Origin: Neisseriales bacterium
GTDB taxonomy: Bacteria; Pseudomonadota; Gammaproteobacteria; Burkholderiales; UBA11063
DNA length: 24,568 nt
Assembly: GCA_008017145.1 (NCBI GenBank)
Contig: SSGY01000104.1
Location: 1 to 24,568 of the forward strand
Reading direction: 5' to 3'
How positions within the stretch are numbered: the stretch's first letter is position 1; each line of letters begins with the position of its first letter. Below are positions 8,210-15,842 of this stretch, piece after piece. A program made the translations under genes and the position numbers. A model generated the notes under the pieces. It saw only the letters and a program-made list of their open reading frames with translations. It was not told the DNA's origin and did no database searches.

Positions 8210-8240
8210 ACATCGATAGTTTTAAAGACTTAAATTAAAC

Positions 8241-8274
8241 AGCCCCTCAACTATTTCACAGTAGTTGAGGGGCT
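8241..8274 (+). terminator. Strong intrinsic terminator after ppa, probably bidirectional
   Basis: A 13-base perfect stem (8241-8253 with 8262-8274; core GCCCCTCAACTA) has an eight-base loop and is followed by a T-rich tract ending in eight T at about 8283-8290. On the minus strand it lies just beyond the stop of the lipoprotein gene at 8296 and is followed by TGTTTAATTT, so it may end that transcript too. Confidence 0.9.
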
Positions 8275-8295
8275 TTGTTATTGTTTTTTTTATAA

Positions 8296-9483
8296 TTAAT
8301 ATGTAATTGATGGTGTAGCTGGAATTCCTACAGATATTGGAGTCATACCTGCAGTTGCACCACTTGCAGACTGTGGAACAAAACCTGTACCAGTCGAATA
8401 CACTGCTTTTAATGGTGCAAGGCTTGAAGGACCACCCACAGTTTGTACCGGAGCAAATGACTGACCTTGATCTTTTGATACTAGTAATTGATTAGTAGCT
8501 GTTGAATCAGTTGAATTTACCGTAGCAATCAATTCAGTTCCTGTGCTTGCCATAGTACCAATACTATAACCACTTGACATTGATGATGTATTTGAGCTAC
8601 TCCACGTAACCCCATTATCAGAAGAGTAAACCGCACCATTGCTTCCAGAGGCTGTCCATGATGATGAGGCATCAGAGGTAGCCGTGATTGAGGTCAAATT
8701 TTGAGTAGTTCCGCTAGTTGCAGCTCTAAAATTCTGCCCATCATTCGTAACTAGGATAGTTCCACTGTCACCTGCAACGATACAAGTAGTATAGTTACAA
8801 GCGATATCATTAAGATTATTCGTGGTATTACTGGTAATTGAGGTAAAATTTTTCATGTCAGTTGAAGATAAGATTGTTCCAACATCACCAACTAAAATAT
8901 ATTGAACGGCATTAGATGATGCGCCCCAAGTTTTTGAGACAATAGCATTTAGATTATTTTGAGTGGTAGAAGGAACGTTGGTTACCGAAGAAGGAATTGT
9001 CGTTCCAGTTGTGCTACTTGTCTCACCGTGAGTAATATTTCCTGTATTACCGATAGAATAGATATTATTGTTGATTGAACCATCATACGAACCACTATTG
9101 ATTACGACTGTAGAATTAGCAATCGTAATACTGGTTACAGGCGATTCTACTTGTAATTTAGAAGCATTTAAACTTTGTTTAAGAACTGGTGTCCAAGTTT
9201 CTAAATTATTACTCATAAAAAGCCCCTCACTTGTCGCAAGCGAGCAAATATAAGCATCACACTTCAAATCATTAATCGTCGCAGTAGATGGAATACCAGT
9301 TGTCGCAACTTTATAAAACTGATTATTAGAATTAACATACAACTGATTATTTGTATCAAATGCTACCACGCCCGCTGATACTGTCGGAGTAGTGCTTGTT
9401 GAACCAGAGCTACCGCCATTACACGCTACCAGAATGCCAGCTGAGATTAACACGACTAAGGTCATCTTAATTGGATTTTTCAT
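8296..9483 (-). CDS. Secreted lipoprotein with Asp-box/BNR beta-propeller repeats
   Basis: Lipoprotein of 395 residues; the signal peptide ends in LVAC, so Cys21 is lipidated, with Asn at +2, followed by a Gly/Ser/Thr tether. The mature protein contains repeated Asp-box-like turns: SSTDMKNF (206-213), VTNDGQNF (245-252), SSDNGVTW (287-294), VSKDQGQSF (335-343) and a weaker SNNLETW (91-97). Two successive units of about 40 residues share GD.GTIL..xD...F...TS.TT.NL..I. This is the pattern of sialidase-like or YCF48-like propellers, which bind sugars or proteins; no sialidase catalytic set is visible, so a binding role is more likely than hydrolysis. The promoter upstream carries the shared palindrome. 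The ribosome site is weak, and the leader would be unusually long, about 145 bases. Confidence 0.8.
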   Translation of the reverse strand: MKNPIKMTLVVLISAGILVACNGGSSGSTSTTPTVSAGVVAFDTNNQLYVNSNNQFYKVATTGIPSTATINDLKCDAYICSLATSEGLFMSNNLETWTPVLKQSLNASKLQVESPVTSITIANSTVVINSGSYDGSINNNIYSIGNTGNITHGETSSTTGTTIPSSVTNVPSTTQNNLNAIVSKTWGASSNAVQYILVGDVGTILSSTDMKNFTSITSNTTNNLNDIACNYTTCIVAGDSGTILVTNDGQNFRAATSGTTQNLTSITATSDASSSWTASGSNGAVYSSDNGVTWSSSNTSSMSSGYSIGTMASTGTELIATVNSTDSTATNQLLVSKDQGQSFAPVQTVGGPSSLAPLKAVYSTGTGFVPQSASGATAGMTPISVGIPATPSITY

Positions 9484-9634
9484 TTATTTATGTCTTTCAT
9501 AAAAATTATTACACGTATTTGTTATAATAAACTACACCTTGCTTATTTAAACCAACTTAATATTTAACTAAATAATTTCACTTAGTCTCTTATTCCGATG
9601 ATAATAACAATCCTTCATCTTTAAAACTAAACAT

Positions 9635-9679
9635 ATTGTAGCTAAAATAGACTTTAATCACAATCATCATTTTTGATGA
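9635..9679 (-). promoter_or_regulatory. Palindromic operator plus promoter of the Asp-box lipoprotein gene
   Basis: On the minus strand: palindrome TCATCA-AAAA-TGATGA (9679-9664), directly followed by -35 TTGTGA (9663-9658), a 17 bp spacer and -10 TACAAT (9640-9635). The palindrome centre falls at about -43. This is the main content of the 302 bp gap 9484-9785, together with the upstream gene's terminator; I see no gene in that gap. A 26-base stretch (9660-9685) is identical to the site at 14099-14124. Confidence 0.75.
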
Positions 9680-9740
9680 GGTAAATTTGTGAAAAGCCTT
9701 GAAGCAATTCATAATTCAAAAATCTGTTTACATCGCCATG

Positions 9741-9766
9741 AAAAAAGCACGGATTTAACTTCGTGC
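9741..9766 (-). terminator. Intrinsic terminator of the 727-residue lipoprotein gene
   Basis: On the minus strand GCACG and CGTGC (9766-9762 and 9751-9747) form a short stem around a 10-base loop, followed immediately by six T (9746-9741). It starts 20 bases after the stop. The stem is short, so efficiency is uncertain. Confidence 0.6.
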
Positions 9767-9785
9767 CAGTTATTATAAAAATTTA

Positions 9786-11969
9786 CTATTTCGCTATTGA
9801 GCCAGTTACAGTGGTTATATTATGATCAGAAGCATATATTACATCGGAATCATCATTATCAAATACCACTTGTGTACCATCAGTCCAAGTTAAGGTTGTT
9901 TTATTATCATTATCACCTGTTCCGTCATCTTTACGACTACATGAATCGGTTAAACAAAATACACCCACGGCTTGTGCAGAAACTCGATTCTTCTGATCAG
10001 GCGCTGCATCATCATCAGAATCCTCTTTGGTATCAGACGTTTTGTGGGTCGCTACTTTAAATACAAACGTTTTACCATGATAATTACCTAAAAACCAATA
10101 ATCATAACCAAAAACATGGTCCCAAGGATTGGCATCCGTATCATACCAAGGTGAGTCATACGAACTACTACCACTGGAAAAATAATCATTATCGTATTTG
10201 GTTCTTTGAATATTCGTGTCGCTGACACCAAGATGGCTATCACCCATTGAAGGTATAAAGCTATCATATGAACTCGTCTCATACCACCAATTATTGTCAT
10301 CAGCACCATTTACACTAAAAGCATTTAAGTATTTGTCTGTATAAAATTTTAGATCATTGGTATTAGAAGTAATATTAAAACGCTCCCAATATCTATTCGT
10401 ATCTTTATACCCTTGATATTGATCAAATTGTACCCAAGAAGCTGCAAGAATATTCATTGATTCTTTATTTGCCCAATAATATCCTGGAGCAAATTCAGAT
10501 TTACGTTCGAATGCGATGTGCTCCACATCGCTAGAATCAAGCGCATCTGTTGAAAGGTCATTGGTAAAATCATTAGTAGCGCTTTCGTATTTGATATTAT
10601 ATTGACCATAGCGATCCAAAGTTTTACCATCTGCTGAATGATAAGGGATTTCAAGCATAATCGTTGTTGACTCGAACTTAGTCTCTGACTCACTACCTGT
10701 TTTTGATTTTACACAGATTGCATTAAAATCAACAATACCATTTGAAATACCACCATTGGTATAGGATTGGTCAAATTTCAGTTTGCTGACAGTACAAACT
10801 CCTGCATCCGCCGAATTGCTATTAAAAGTTGTTGAATTAAGCAATGGTTTACTTGAAGAAAACATTTGAGTATTTATCATAGTGAATAGTTCAGTATTAC
10901 TAATACTCGAGAAATAGGTATTTACATTGTTATTAAGATTAGTAAATTTAGCAGCATATTTACCATCCAACTCGGTTATAGATTGTTCAAAACCAGATTC
11001 GCCACTTCCAGAAAGATTACCCAAATTAGAAAACTCAATTGAAGCATTACACGCATAATGATAGGCAAGTTGGGCTAACTGCATATTATAAAGCTTCTGA
11101 TATGAAGCAACCAAATTCATGCCGTAATACTTAACCGTATAGTTATAACGATTAATGTAAGACATAAAATCCATTGATTTAGGGAACGTTGACACCATCG
11201 CATTCTTATAATTGGTTTTAGCTGTTGCAACTTTTTTGTACGCAGAAGCATCACCCAAAGTAGTGGATTCTGCCGAGTAGGTTGTAGTAAAAGTAGTAAA
11301 CATCGTATCTACATCGTATTGAGAATCTGTTCCCGTAGTTGAAGAGGTAACATCAATCGCATCAATAATTGCTACATCATTACAATGTTGTCCAGCATAA
11401 GCGTAAAGTGAACTTAAATCTGTAACTGAGCTGCTGTCACTACCGAAGACATTAGCTGTAGTAAATTCCGAATATTTAGCTTGTACATCAGAAATACTAG
11501 TTTGAACTAAGGTAAAAGAATCAGTTAACGCATTGCCTGTATATGCTTTATAAAATTCACTAATGGTATCAAGAGTAATCGCTGAAATATTCATCGATGT
11601 TTCAAGCTTAGTCAGTATTTGGTCAAGTTTTTCACTAATTTCTTTCATATACTTAATCGAAACATCTTCTTGAACCCCAAAAATTAAGTTTTGGAGAACT
11701 CCTGCCGCCCATGTTGCAGGAAAGGCAGCAAATGCCATACCAAAAGCCCCTTCGTTACTTTTCAATATCCAATTTACAAAGGCATATTTTGTCGGACCTG
11801 GTTTTGGCGCAGCTTGGAGACTGCTACCAGCTAAAAGTTTATTACTACTAGAAACAGTTTTCGCTGGAGTTGTTCCTCCAGATTGTACTGCACCTGAAGA
11901 TCCACTACCACAAGCACTTAAACCAAAAGCTGCCGCTGCAACTAAACTAATTAACTTCCGTTGTCTCAT
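9786..11969 (-). CDS. Large lipoprotein of unknown function
   Basis: Lipoprotein of 727 residues; the signal peptide ends in LSAC, so Cys20 is the lipid site, followed by GSGSSG and a Ser/Thr/Pro tether. Residues 60-100 contain a hydrophobic, Gly/Ala-rich stretch (AFGMAFAAFPATWAAGVLQN), and 105-125 is a heptad-like helix (MKEISEKLDQILTKLETS). The first half appears mainly helical; the second half is rich in Asp, Asn, Ser, Tyr and Trp and looks like a beta-rich domain. I do not recognise the family. A helical hydrophobic region followed by a beta-rich domain could suit a membrane-active or surface-binding protein, but that is speculation. ATG at 11969 is preceded by AGGAA at seven bases. Its promoter has the shared palindrome and its own terminator follows. 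Confidence 0.75.
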   Translation of the reverse strand: MRQRKLISLVAAAAFGLSACGSGSSGAVQSGGTTPAKTVSSSNKLLAGSSLQAAPKPGPTKYAFVNWILKSNEGAFGMAFAAFPATWAAGVLQNLIFGVQEDVSIKYMKEISEKLDQILTKLETSMNISAITLDTISEFYKAYTGNALTDSFTLVQTSISDVQAKYSEFTTANVFGSDSSSVTDLSSLYAYAGQHCNDVAIIDAIDVTSSTTGTDSQYDVDTMFTTFTTTYSAESTTLGDASAYKKVATAKTNYKNAMVSTFPKSMDFMSYINRYNYTVKYYGMNLVASYQKLYNMQLAQLAYHYACNASIEFSNLGNLSGSGESGFEQSITELDGKYAAKFTNLNNNVNTYFSSISNTELFTMINTQMFSSSKPLLNSTTFNSNSADAGVCTVSKLKFDQSYTNGGISNGIVDFNAICVKSKTGSESETKFESTTIMLEIPYHSADGKTLDRYGQYNIKYESATNDFTNDLSTDALDSSDVEHIAFERKSEFAPGYYWANKESMNILAASWVQFDQYQGYKDTNRYWERFNITSNTNDLKFYTDKYLNAFSVNGADDNNWWYETSSYDSFIPSMGDSHLGVSDTNIQRTKYDNDYFSSGSSSYDSPWYDTDANPWDHVFGYDYWFLGNYHGKTFVFKVATHKTSDTKEDSDDDAAPDQKNRVSAQAVGVFCLTDSCSRKDDGTGDNDNKTTLTWTDGTQVVFDNDDSDVIYASDHNITTVTGSIAK

Positions 11970-12009
11970 GATTAATTTCCTATAAAGAGATACCGAACTG
12001 GCTAACGCT

Positions 12010-12054
12010 ATTTTAAGATTAATCCAATAGATTCACAATCATCACTTTTGATGA
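12010..12054 (-). promoter_or_regulatory. Palindromic operator plus promoter of the 727-residue lipoprotein gene
   Basis: On the minus strand: TCATCA-AAAG-TGATGA (12054-12039), -35 TTGTGA (12038-12033), a 17 bp spacer and -10 TAAAAT (12015-12010). Transcription would start near 12003, with a leader of about 34 bases. Symmetry here extends to 20 bases (AATCATCA...TGATGATT). Outside the core this copy differs from the other two, so the core is conserved rather than merely duplicated. Confidence 0.8.
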
Positions 12055-12128
12055 TTCACTCATAGCTAAAAAATTGGAACTAGAAACAACAAGGCAAAAA
12101 TATAACAAAAAACGTAGACAACAAAAAG

Positions 12129-12150
12129 CCCCTTACTAAATAGTAAGGGG
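12129..12150 (-). terminator. Intrinsic terminator of the chitinase-like gene
   Basis: CCCCTTAC and GTAAGGGG form an eight-base stem with a six-base loop that can close further to ten pairs. On the minus strand it is followed by CTTTTTGTTG. It begins 23 bases after the stop of the gene. TTTGATT follows on the plus strand. Confidence 0.85.
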
Positions 12151-12172
12151 TTTGATTAAGGTCTAGTTAAAT

Positions 12173-14029
12173 TTAATTCACTTTCTCTAGTGCACACGAG
12201 TTATAAGTAGGGTTAACCATTACATTATACGTATGTCCAGTTTCCAACGTCTTAGTACTTAATGTACTATCACATGGAATTTGCTGAGTTTTGCTCTTAT
12301 TTTCATCGCTATATTTGTTGATCTGTACCGCAGAGACTGTTATCGAATCAGTATTTGCAAACAATAAATCCAAATTATTGCTGTCAGTCACATACGAAGA
12401 TGTATTTGGATCTTGCGAAGATGCTAATGTCCCCCACGATTTATTACTACCAGCGGCTAGTGCAGTATCTTTGCCAGTCGAGCTCAAACCACCAAATTCA
12501 TAATTACCACTACCAAAATTCAAACTAACCGTTGCATAAGGATAGCTACCAGAACCATCCCCGGTGTTAGATACCTGTAGAATAAAATATTTACCACTTG
12601 GAGTACTACCGCTCTCAGCACCGTAGATCGTAGTACTAAAAGCTCCTTTAACTGCATAGTTATCGCTATAATCGGTCGGATCATAATCGGTATTTAGTGA
12701 CCACATCATAACACCATCAAAATATTTATAATTGGTGGTATCGGCAATCATTTCATCAATACTAGTCTTAAACTGAGTCAGAATTGAACTCTGGTCATAA
12801 GATGTTCCTGGTGCTACGCCAAACATATTTGCCGAACTAAACGCACCACCAGCATTAGCAACCGTTCCGATAACTAAGTTAGTTGCTTCAGGAATACACA
12901 CACTAGTTGTACTACTAGTGTATGCAGAACAATCAGACTTAGTACTATTATTTAAGGCTTTAGCGGCAGCCTTAATGAATCCAACTTGACTTTCAGCATA
13001 GCCATCAATTGTCCAATTAGGTGTGTTATAAGTTTGAACAAAAACATAGTCAACATAATTAGCGGCAATCGCAGGGGTAAAGTTACTTTGATTAGAATTA
13101 GGAGAACCAGAAGTTAGCACTAGATTGCTTGGATTGCTGCTATCAACAGTACTGCCACTAGATAAGTACACTTGTGGTGCTACACTCACCAGATAGCCTA
13201 AATCACTAAAACCTTTAGCAAGAGCCTTAATTTGATCAGCGGTAAACCCACCTTCAAGATCTAAATCAACACCGTTAATTTTAGCCGTAGATAATTGGCT
13301 ATTATAGCTTTCAATCTGCGCGCTGATATTGCTCACCACTTTTGCAGTATCAGTCATATCACTGGCTGAACCAGTAGCGCCACCAATACTTAACAGATTA
13401 ACTGTACCAGTTGACTCACTATTTAGTGCTGTCTGAATTGTAGTTAAATAACTTGTATTAATTGATGAACTACTGGTATCTGCAAAGCCAAAGATTAATA
13501 CATTAGCAGCTTTATAACCACCAGATTGAATCAGGGCTACAGCACCTGAAGCAGACATATCAATATACGATGCTTTAATCATTGAGCCTTGCGCCACGCT
13601 TACGCTTGCTAATCCAACTACGGGAGAACCAGCCAGCCCTGTTGCGATTAATTGCACTTGTCCAATTCCGTTACTAGCTGAGGATTGAATTTGCAACTTA
13701 TCTGTATCTACCGATTGCCTATTTAAGGTTGCGGAAGATAATGGATTAGAGATTAACGCTTTCAAACCAAGTTTATCTAATGAAGTTGGTCCAGTTACCG
13801 TCACTTTTGCTGATGCAATATGGTTTGTATCCATACTCAAAATATTTGATGACAATTTAACTTTGGTTCCATCCGGTAGTTGAGCACTCCCATCAGGCAA
13901 GAATTGTACTTGCGTAGTTGCCGTATTTGCAGGAACAGAACTACTACTTCCTGATGAACATCCAACAATCGCAATACTGCCGATTAATCCAGCACCAATC
14001 AGAATACTATTAATAATTTGCTTTCTCAT
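12173..14029 (-). CDS. GH18 chitinase-like lipoprotein
   Basis: Lipoprotein of 618 residues; the signal peptide ends in IVGC, so Cys24 is lipidated, followed by SSGSSSS. Residues 150-470 form a glycoside hydrolase family 18 barrel: SIGG at 214-217, the active-site strand NGVDLDLE at 252-259 with the proton donor E259 and D255/D257 kept, YVDYVFVQTYN at 325-335 and the closing-strand MMWS with W443. The first Asp of the usual DGxDxDxE is Asn252. An N-terminal region at 40-145 and a C-terminal beta-rich region after 475 (TGDGSGSYPYATVSLNF and on) look like accessory binding domains. The likely role is cleavage of chitin or related beta-1,4-GlcNAc polymers at the cell surface. The promoter carries the shared palindrome; a LuxR-type regulator gene lies directly upstream and a strong terminator follows. 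Confidence 0.88.
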   Translation of the reverse strand: MRKQIINSILIGAGLIGSIAIVGCSSGSSSSVPANTATTQVQFLPDGSAQLPDGTKVKLSSNILSMDTNHIASAKVTVTGPTSLDKLGLKALISNPLSSATLNRQSVDTDKLQIQSSASNGIGQVQLIATGLAGSPVVGLASVSVAQGSMIKASYIDMSASGAVALIQSGGYKAANVLIFGFADTSSSSINTSYLTTIQTALNSESTGTVNLLSIGGATGSASDMTDTAKVVSNISAQIESYNSQLSTAKINGVDLDLEGGFTADQIKALAKGFSDLGYLVSVAPQVYLSSGSTVDSSNPSNLVLTSGSPNSNQSNFTPAIAANYVDYVFVQTYNTPNWTIDGYAESQVGFIKAAAKALNNSTKSDCSAYTSSTTSVCIPEATNLVIGTVANAGGAFSSANMFGVAPGTSYDQSSILTQFKTSIDEMIADTTNYKYFDGVMMWSLNTDYDPTDYSDNYAVKGAFSTTIYGAESGSTPSGKYFILQVSNTGDGSGSYPYATVSLNFGSGNYEFGGLSSTGKDTALAAGSNKSWGTLASSQDPNTSSYVTDSNNLDLLFANTDSITVSAVQINKYSDENKSKTQQIPCDSTLSTKTLETGHTYNVMVNPTYNSCALEKVN

Positions 14030-14072
14030 TTATAATCTACCTCAGAAAAGTTAAAGAATCCTAACAAATCCG

Positions 14073-14118
14073 ATTATAACTAAAAGCCAAATTGATTAAC
14101 AATCATCATTTTTGATGA
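14073..14118 (-). promoter_or_regulatory. Palindromic operator plus promoter of the chitinase-like gene
   Basis: On the minus strand: TCATCA-AAAA-TGATGA (14118-14103), -35 TTGTTA (14102-14097), an 18 bp spacer and -10 TATAAT (14078-14073). Transcription would begin near 14066, with a leader of about 37 bases containing GAGG. The palindrome sits 21 bases after the stop of the LuxR-type gene, and no terminator separates the two genes, so read-through is also possible. Confidence 0.8.
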
Positions 14119-14139
14119 GGTAAACTCAAACTCAACAAA

Positions 14140-15510
14140 TTAAGCATAATGCATTAACCAACTAGTTAATGCTTCATCAAGTGCTATAACCGACGGTGCC
14201 CATAGTGATGAGGGAATACTCAATGGAAATCCAAGCGCTAGAGCAGCTTCAATAATTAATTTTGTATTTGAGGCAGAAACACCAAATTTTATACTTAGCT
14301 GGTTACGGATAATGGCTGCAACAGTAGCTCTTGTGATATGTAAGATTTGGGCAATTTGTTCTTGGGTTATTCCACAAATCAGCAGAAATAGTACTTCATT
14401 TTCGCGATTCGAAAGCTTTATGTTATTATTCATTACAGGAGGAATATTCTTGGTAAGGATGTGCGCCACATGCTCTTGATAACTCGCCAAGCGGTGATTA
14501 AGCGCAACGCTTTGTATCGCAATAACATTGCCAATATTATCAAAAACAGGAATAAATGTCACTAAATAACTTCTAATTCCTTTATCATATGGTAACGAAT
14601 CAATAAAACTTGCAGGCAAACCAGTTTTTAAAACATATTGCTGAATCCGAAATATTTTTCGCGCATAACGGTGAATATGAAACTTTGTTTGTGAATTATA
14701 CCATTCTCCAAAATACCAAACTGCGGTATCAATTCGCGCATAATACTTATATGAAGCACCGACCAATTGCTCCCAACTATGCAAACCTATTGATTTAGCG
14801 CTCTCATTAGTAGCAAAGATTGTTTCATATTTATAATCAACTATAGTAGCACACATATTTACTGAAACACAGCTCTTGAAATATGGAGCAACTGTGTTTT
14901 GTATGTAGTCATCAACCTTCACAGTATCAAATTTCTGTTTTGGAACATAACATTGATGATTTATCCACTCATTTTCGAATAAATGATAGCAAAAGTGCAG
15001 CATAGATAATGGATGAGCAATTCCTGATACTTTATCTAAAGCTGCATCCTTTTTAAAGCCGAGAGATAGTAAAGTAGCATCAAAGTTTTTATCATCAATA
15101 ACGTATAGTAATAGATGCGATACATATAATTGATAGAAAGAATAATCGACAAACCAGCTTAAAACATCAACTAACGAGTCTTCACTAACAATACTATCAA
15201 GTACCTGACAATATACCTCTATTGCCAGATTATTCACAGATTTAACCCACAGAATACCGACAGTATTTTCATCATCTATCAAACCAATAACACAATCTGA
15301 TTTATCCACATGACTCTTAATGTAATCTTGGCTAAGATGTTCAGCCCCAGACAAGACATCGTTAAATATATTAAACTTTGCTGAATGCGTATTGCAATAT
15401 TGATCATAAAATTGGTAAATTTTATCAACATCATCAACATAAAATTTACGTGCTATTAGCTGTGGTGTAATATACCAATCAGTATCCGCAGCAAAACTTA
15501 ATACACTCAT
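14140..15510 (-). CDS. LuxR-family regulator with GNAT-like and PAS-like domains
   Basis: Regulator of 456 residues. The C-terminal LuxR/GerE helix-turn-helix covers 366-428 (LSNRENEVLFLL, QEQIAQILHITRATVAAI, KFGVSA). A PAS-like sensor lies at about 215-335 and contains TNESAKSIGLHSWEQLVG. Residues 16-160 look like a GNAT acetyltransferase fold (YVDDVDKIYQFYDQ, EVYCQVL, DYSFYQL, LLSLGFKKDAAL), but the acetyl-CoA loop R/QxxGxG/A is missing, so it is probably a degenerate sensor domain. ATG at 15510 has GAGG six bases upstream and is preferred to a GTG at 15534. The middle and C-terminal parts are paralogous to the divergent gene at 15843, including a conserved PxSLWxP tail. It is the best candidate to bind the palindrome next to it; that link is inferred. 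Confidence 0.82.
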   Translation of the reverse strand: MSVLSFAADTDWYITPQLIARKFYVDDVDKIYQFYDQYCNTHSAKFNIFNDVLSGAEHLSQDYIKSHVDKSDCVIGLIDDENTVGILWVKSVNNLAIEVYCQVLDSIVSEDSLVDVLSWFVDYSFYQLYVSHLLLYVIDDKNFDATLLSLGFKKDAALDKVSGIAHPLSMLHFCYHLFENEWINHQCYVPKQKFDTVKVDDYIQNTVAPYFKSCVSVNMCATIVDYKYETIFATNESAKSIGLHSWEQLVGASYKYYARIDTAVWYFGEWYNSQTKFHIHRYARKIFRIQQYVLKTGLPASFIDSLPYDKGIRSYLVTFIPVFDNIGNVIAIQSVALNHRLASYQEHVAHILTKNIPPVMNNNIKLSNRENEVLFLLICGITQEQIAQILHITRATVAAIIRNQLSIKFGVSASNTKLIIEAALALGFPLSIPSSLWAPSVIALDEALTSWLMHYA

Positions 15511-15559
15511 CAACAACCTCAAACAAAATAACACGAATAATTAGACTAATATCTGAAAC

Positions 15560-15565
15560 ATTATA
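15560..15565 (-). promoter_or_regulatory. Candidate -10 element of the GNAT-PAS-LuxR gene
   Basis: TATAAT on the minus strand, about 50 bases upstream of the ATG, with a weak TTATGA at 19 bp. The rest of the AT-rich 332 bp gap 15511-15842 holds no gene that I can support and no full copy of the palindrome. Confidence 0.35.
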
Positions 15566-15798
15566 CAACATACATTTAATTAATTCATAACCAAGCTTAT
15601 TAATAATACGGGCTTATTTGATCGTTGTAACACGTAAGCATTTATTCTAGAGAGATAAATAGCTATTCACTCAAACAGAATAACCACAAGATAGACTATT
15701 AACTATAAGTATATCATGGTAGATATAAGTTAACTAAGAATCATTCACACCTAAAATCACTAGAATCATCATGAATTTATAGTACAGAGAGGTCTAAA

Positions 15799-15816
15799 AT
15801 CACATATAATGGTGAT
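15799..15816 (+). promoter_or_regulatory. Candidate promoter and inverted repeat upstream of the second PAS-LuxR gene
   Basis: TATAAT at 15805-15810 lies inside an inverted repeat, ATCAC at 15799-15803 and GTGAT at 15812-15816, so a bound protein would cover the -10. The -35 region is poor. A half-site AATCATCA, identical to half of the lipoprotein operator, lies at 15764-15771 without its partner. Confidence 0.4.
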
Positions 15817-15842
15817 CATCAAAATACTTATTTGAAGAAACT

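Noticed and set aside
9797..10309. Open frames of 70-90 codons on both strands inside the 727-residue lipoprotein gene
   Set aside because: His/Tyr/Met-rich shadow translations with no start signals; the lipoprotein frame is continuous and has lipobox, promoter and terminator.
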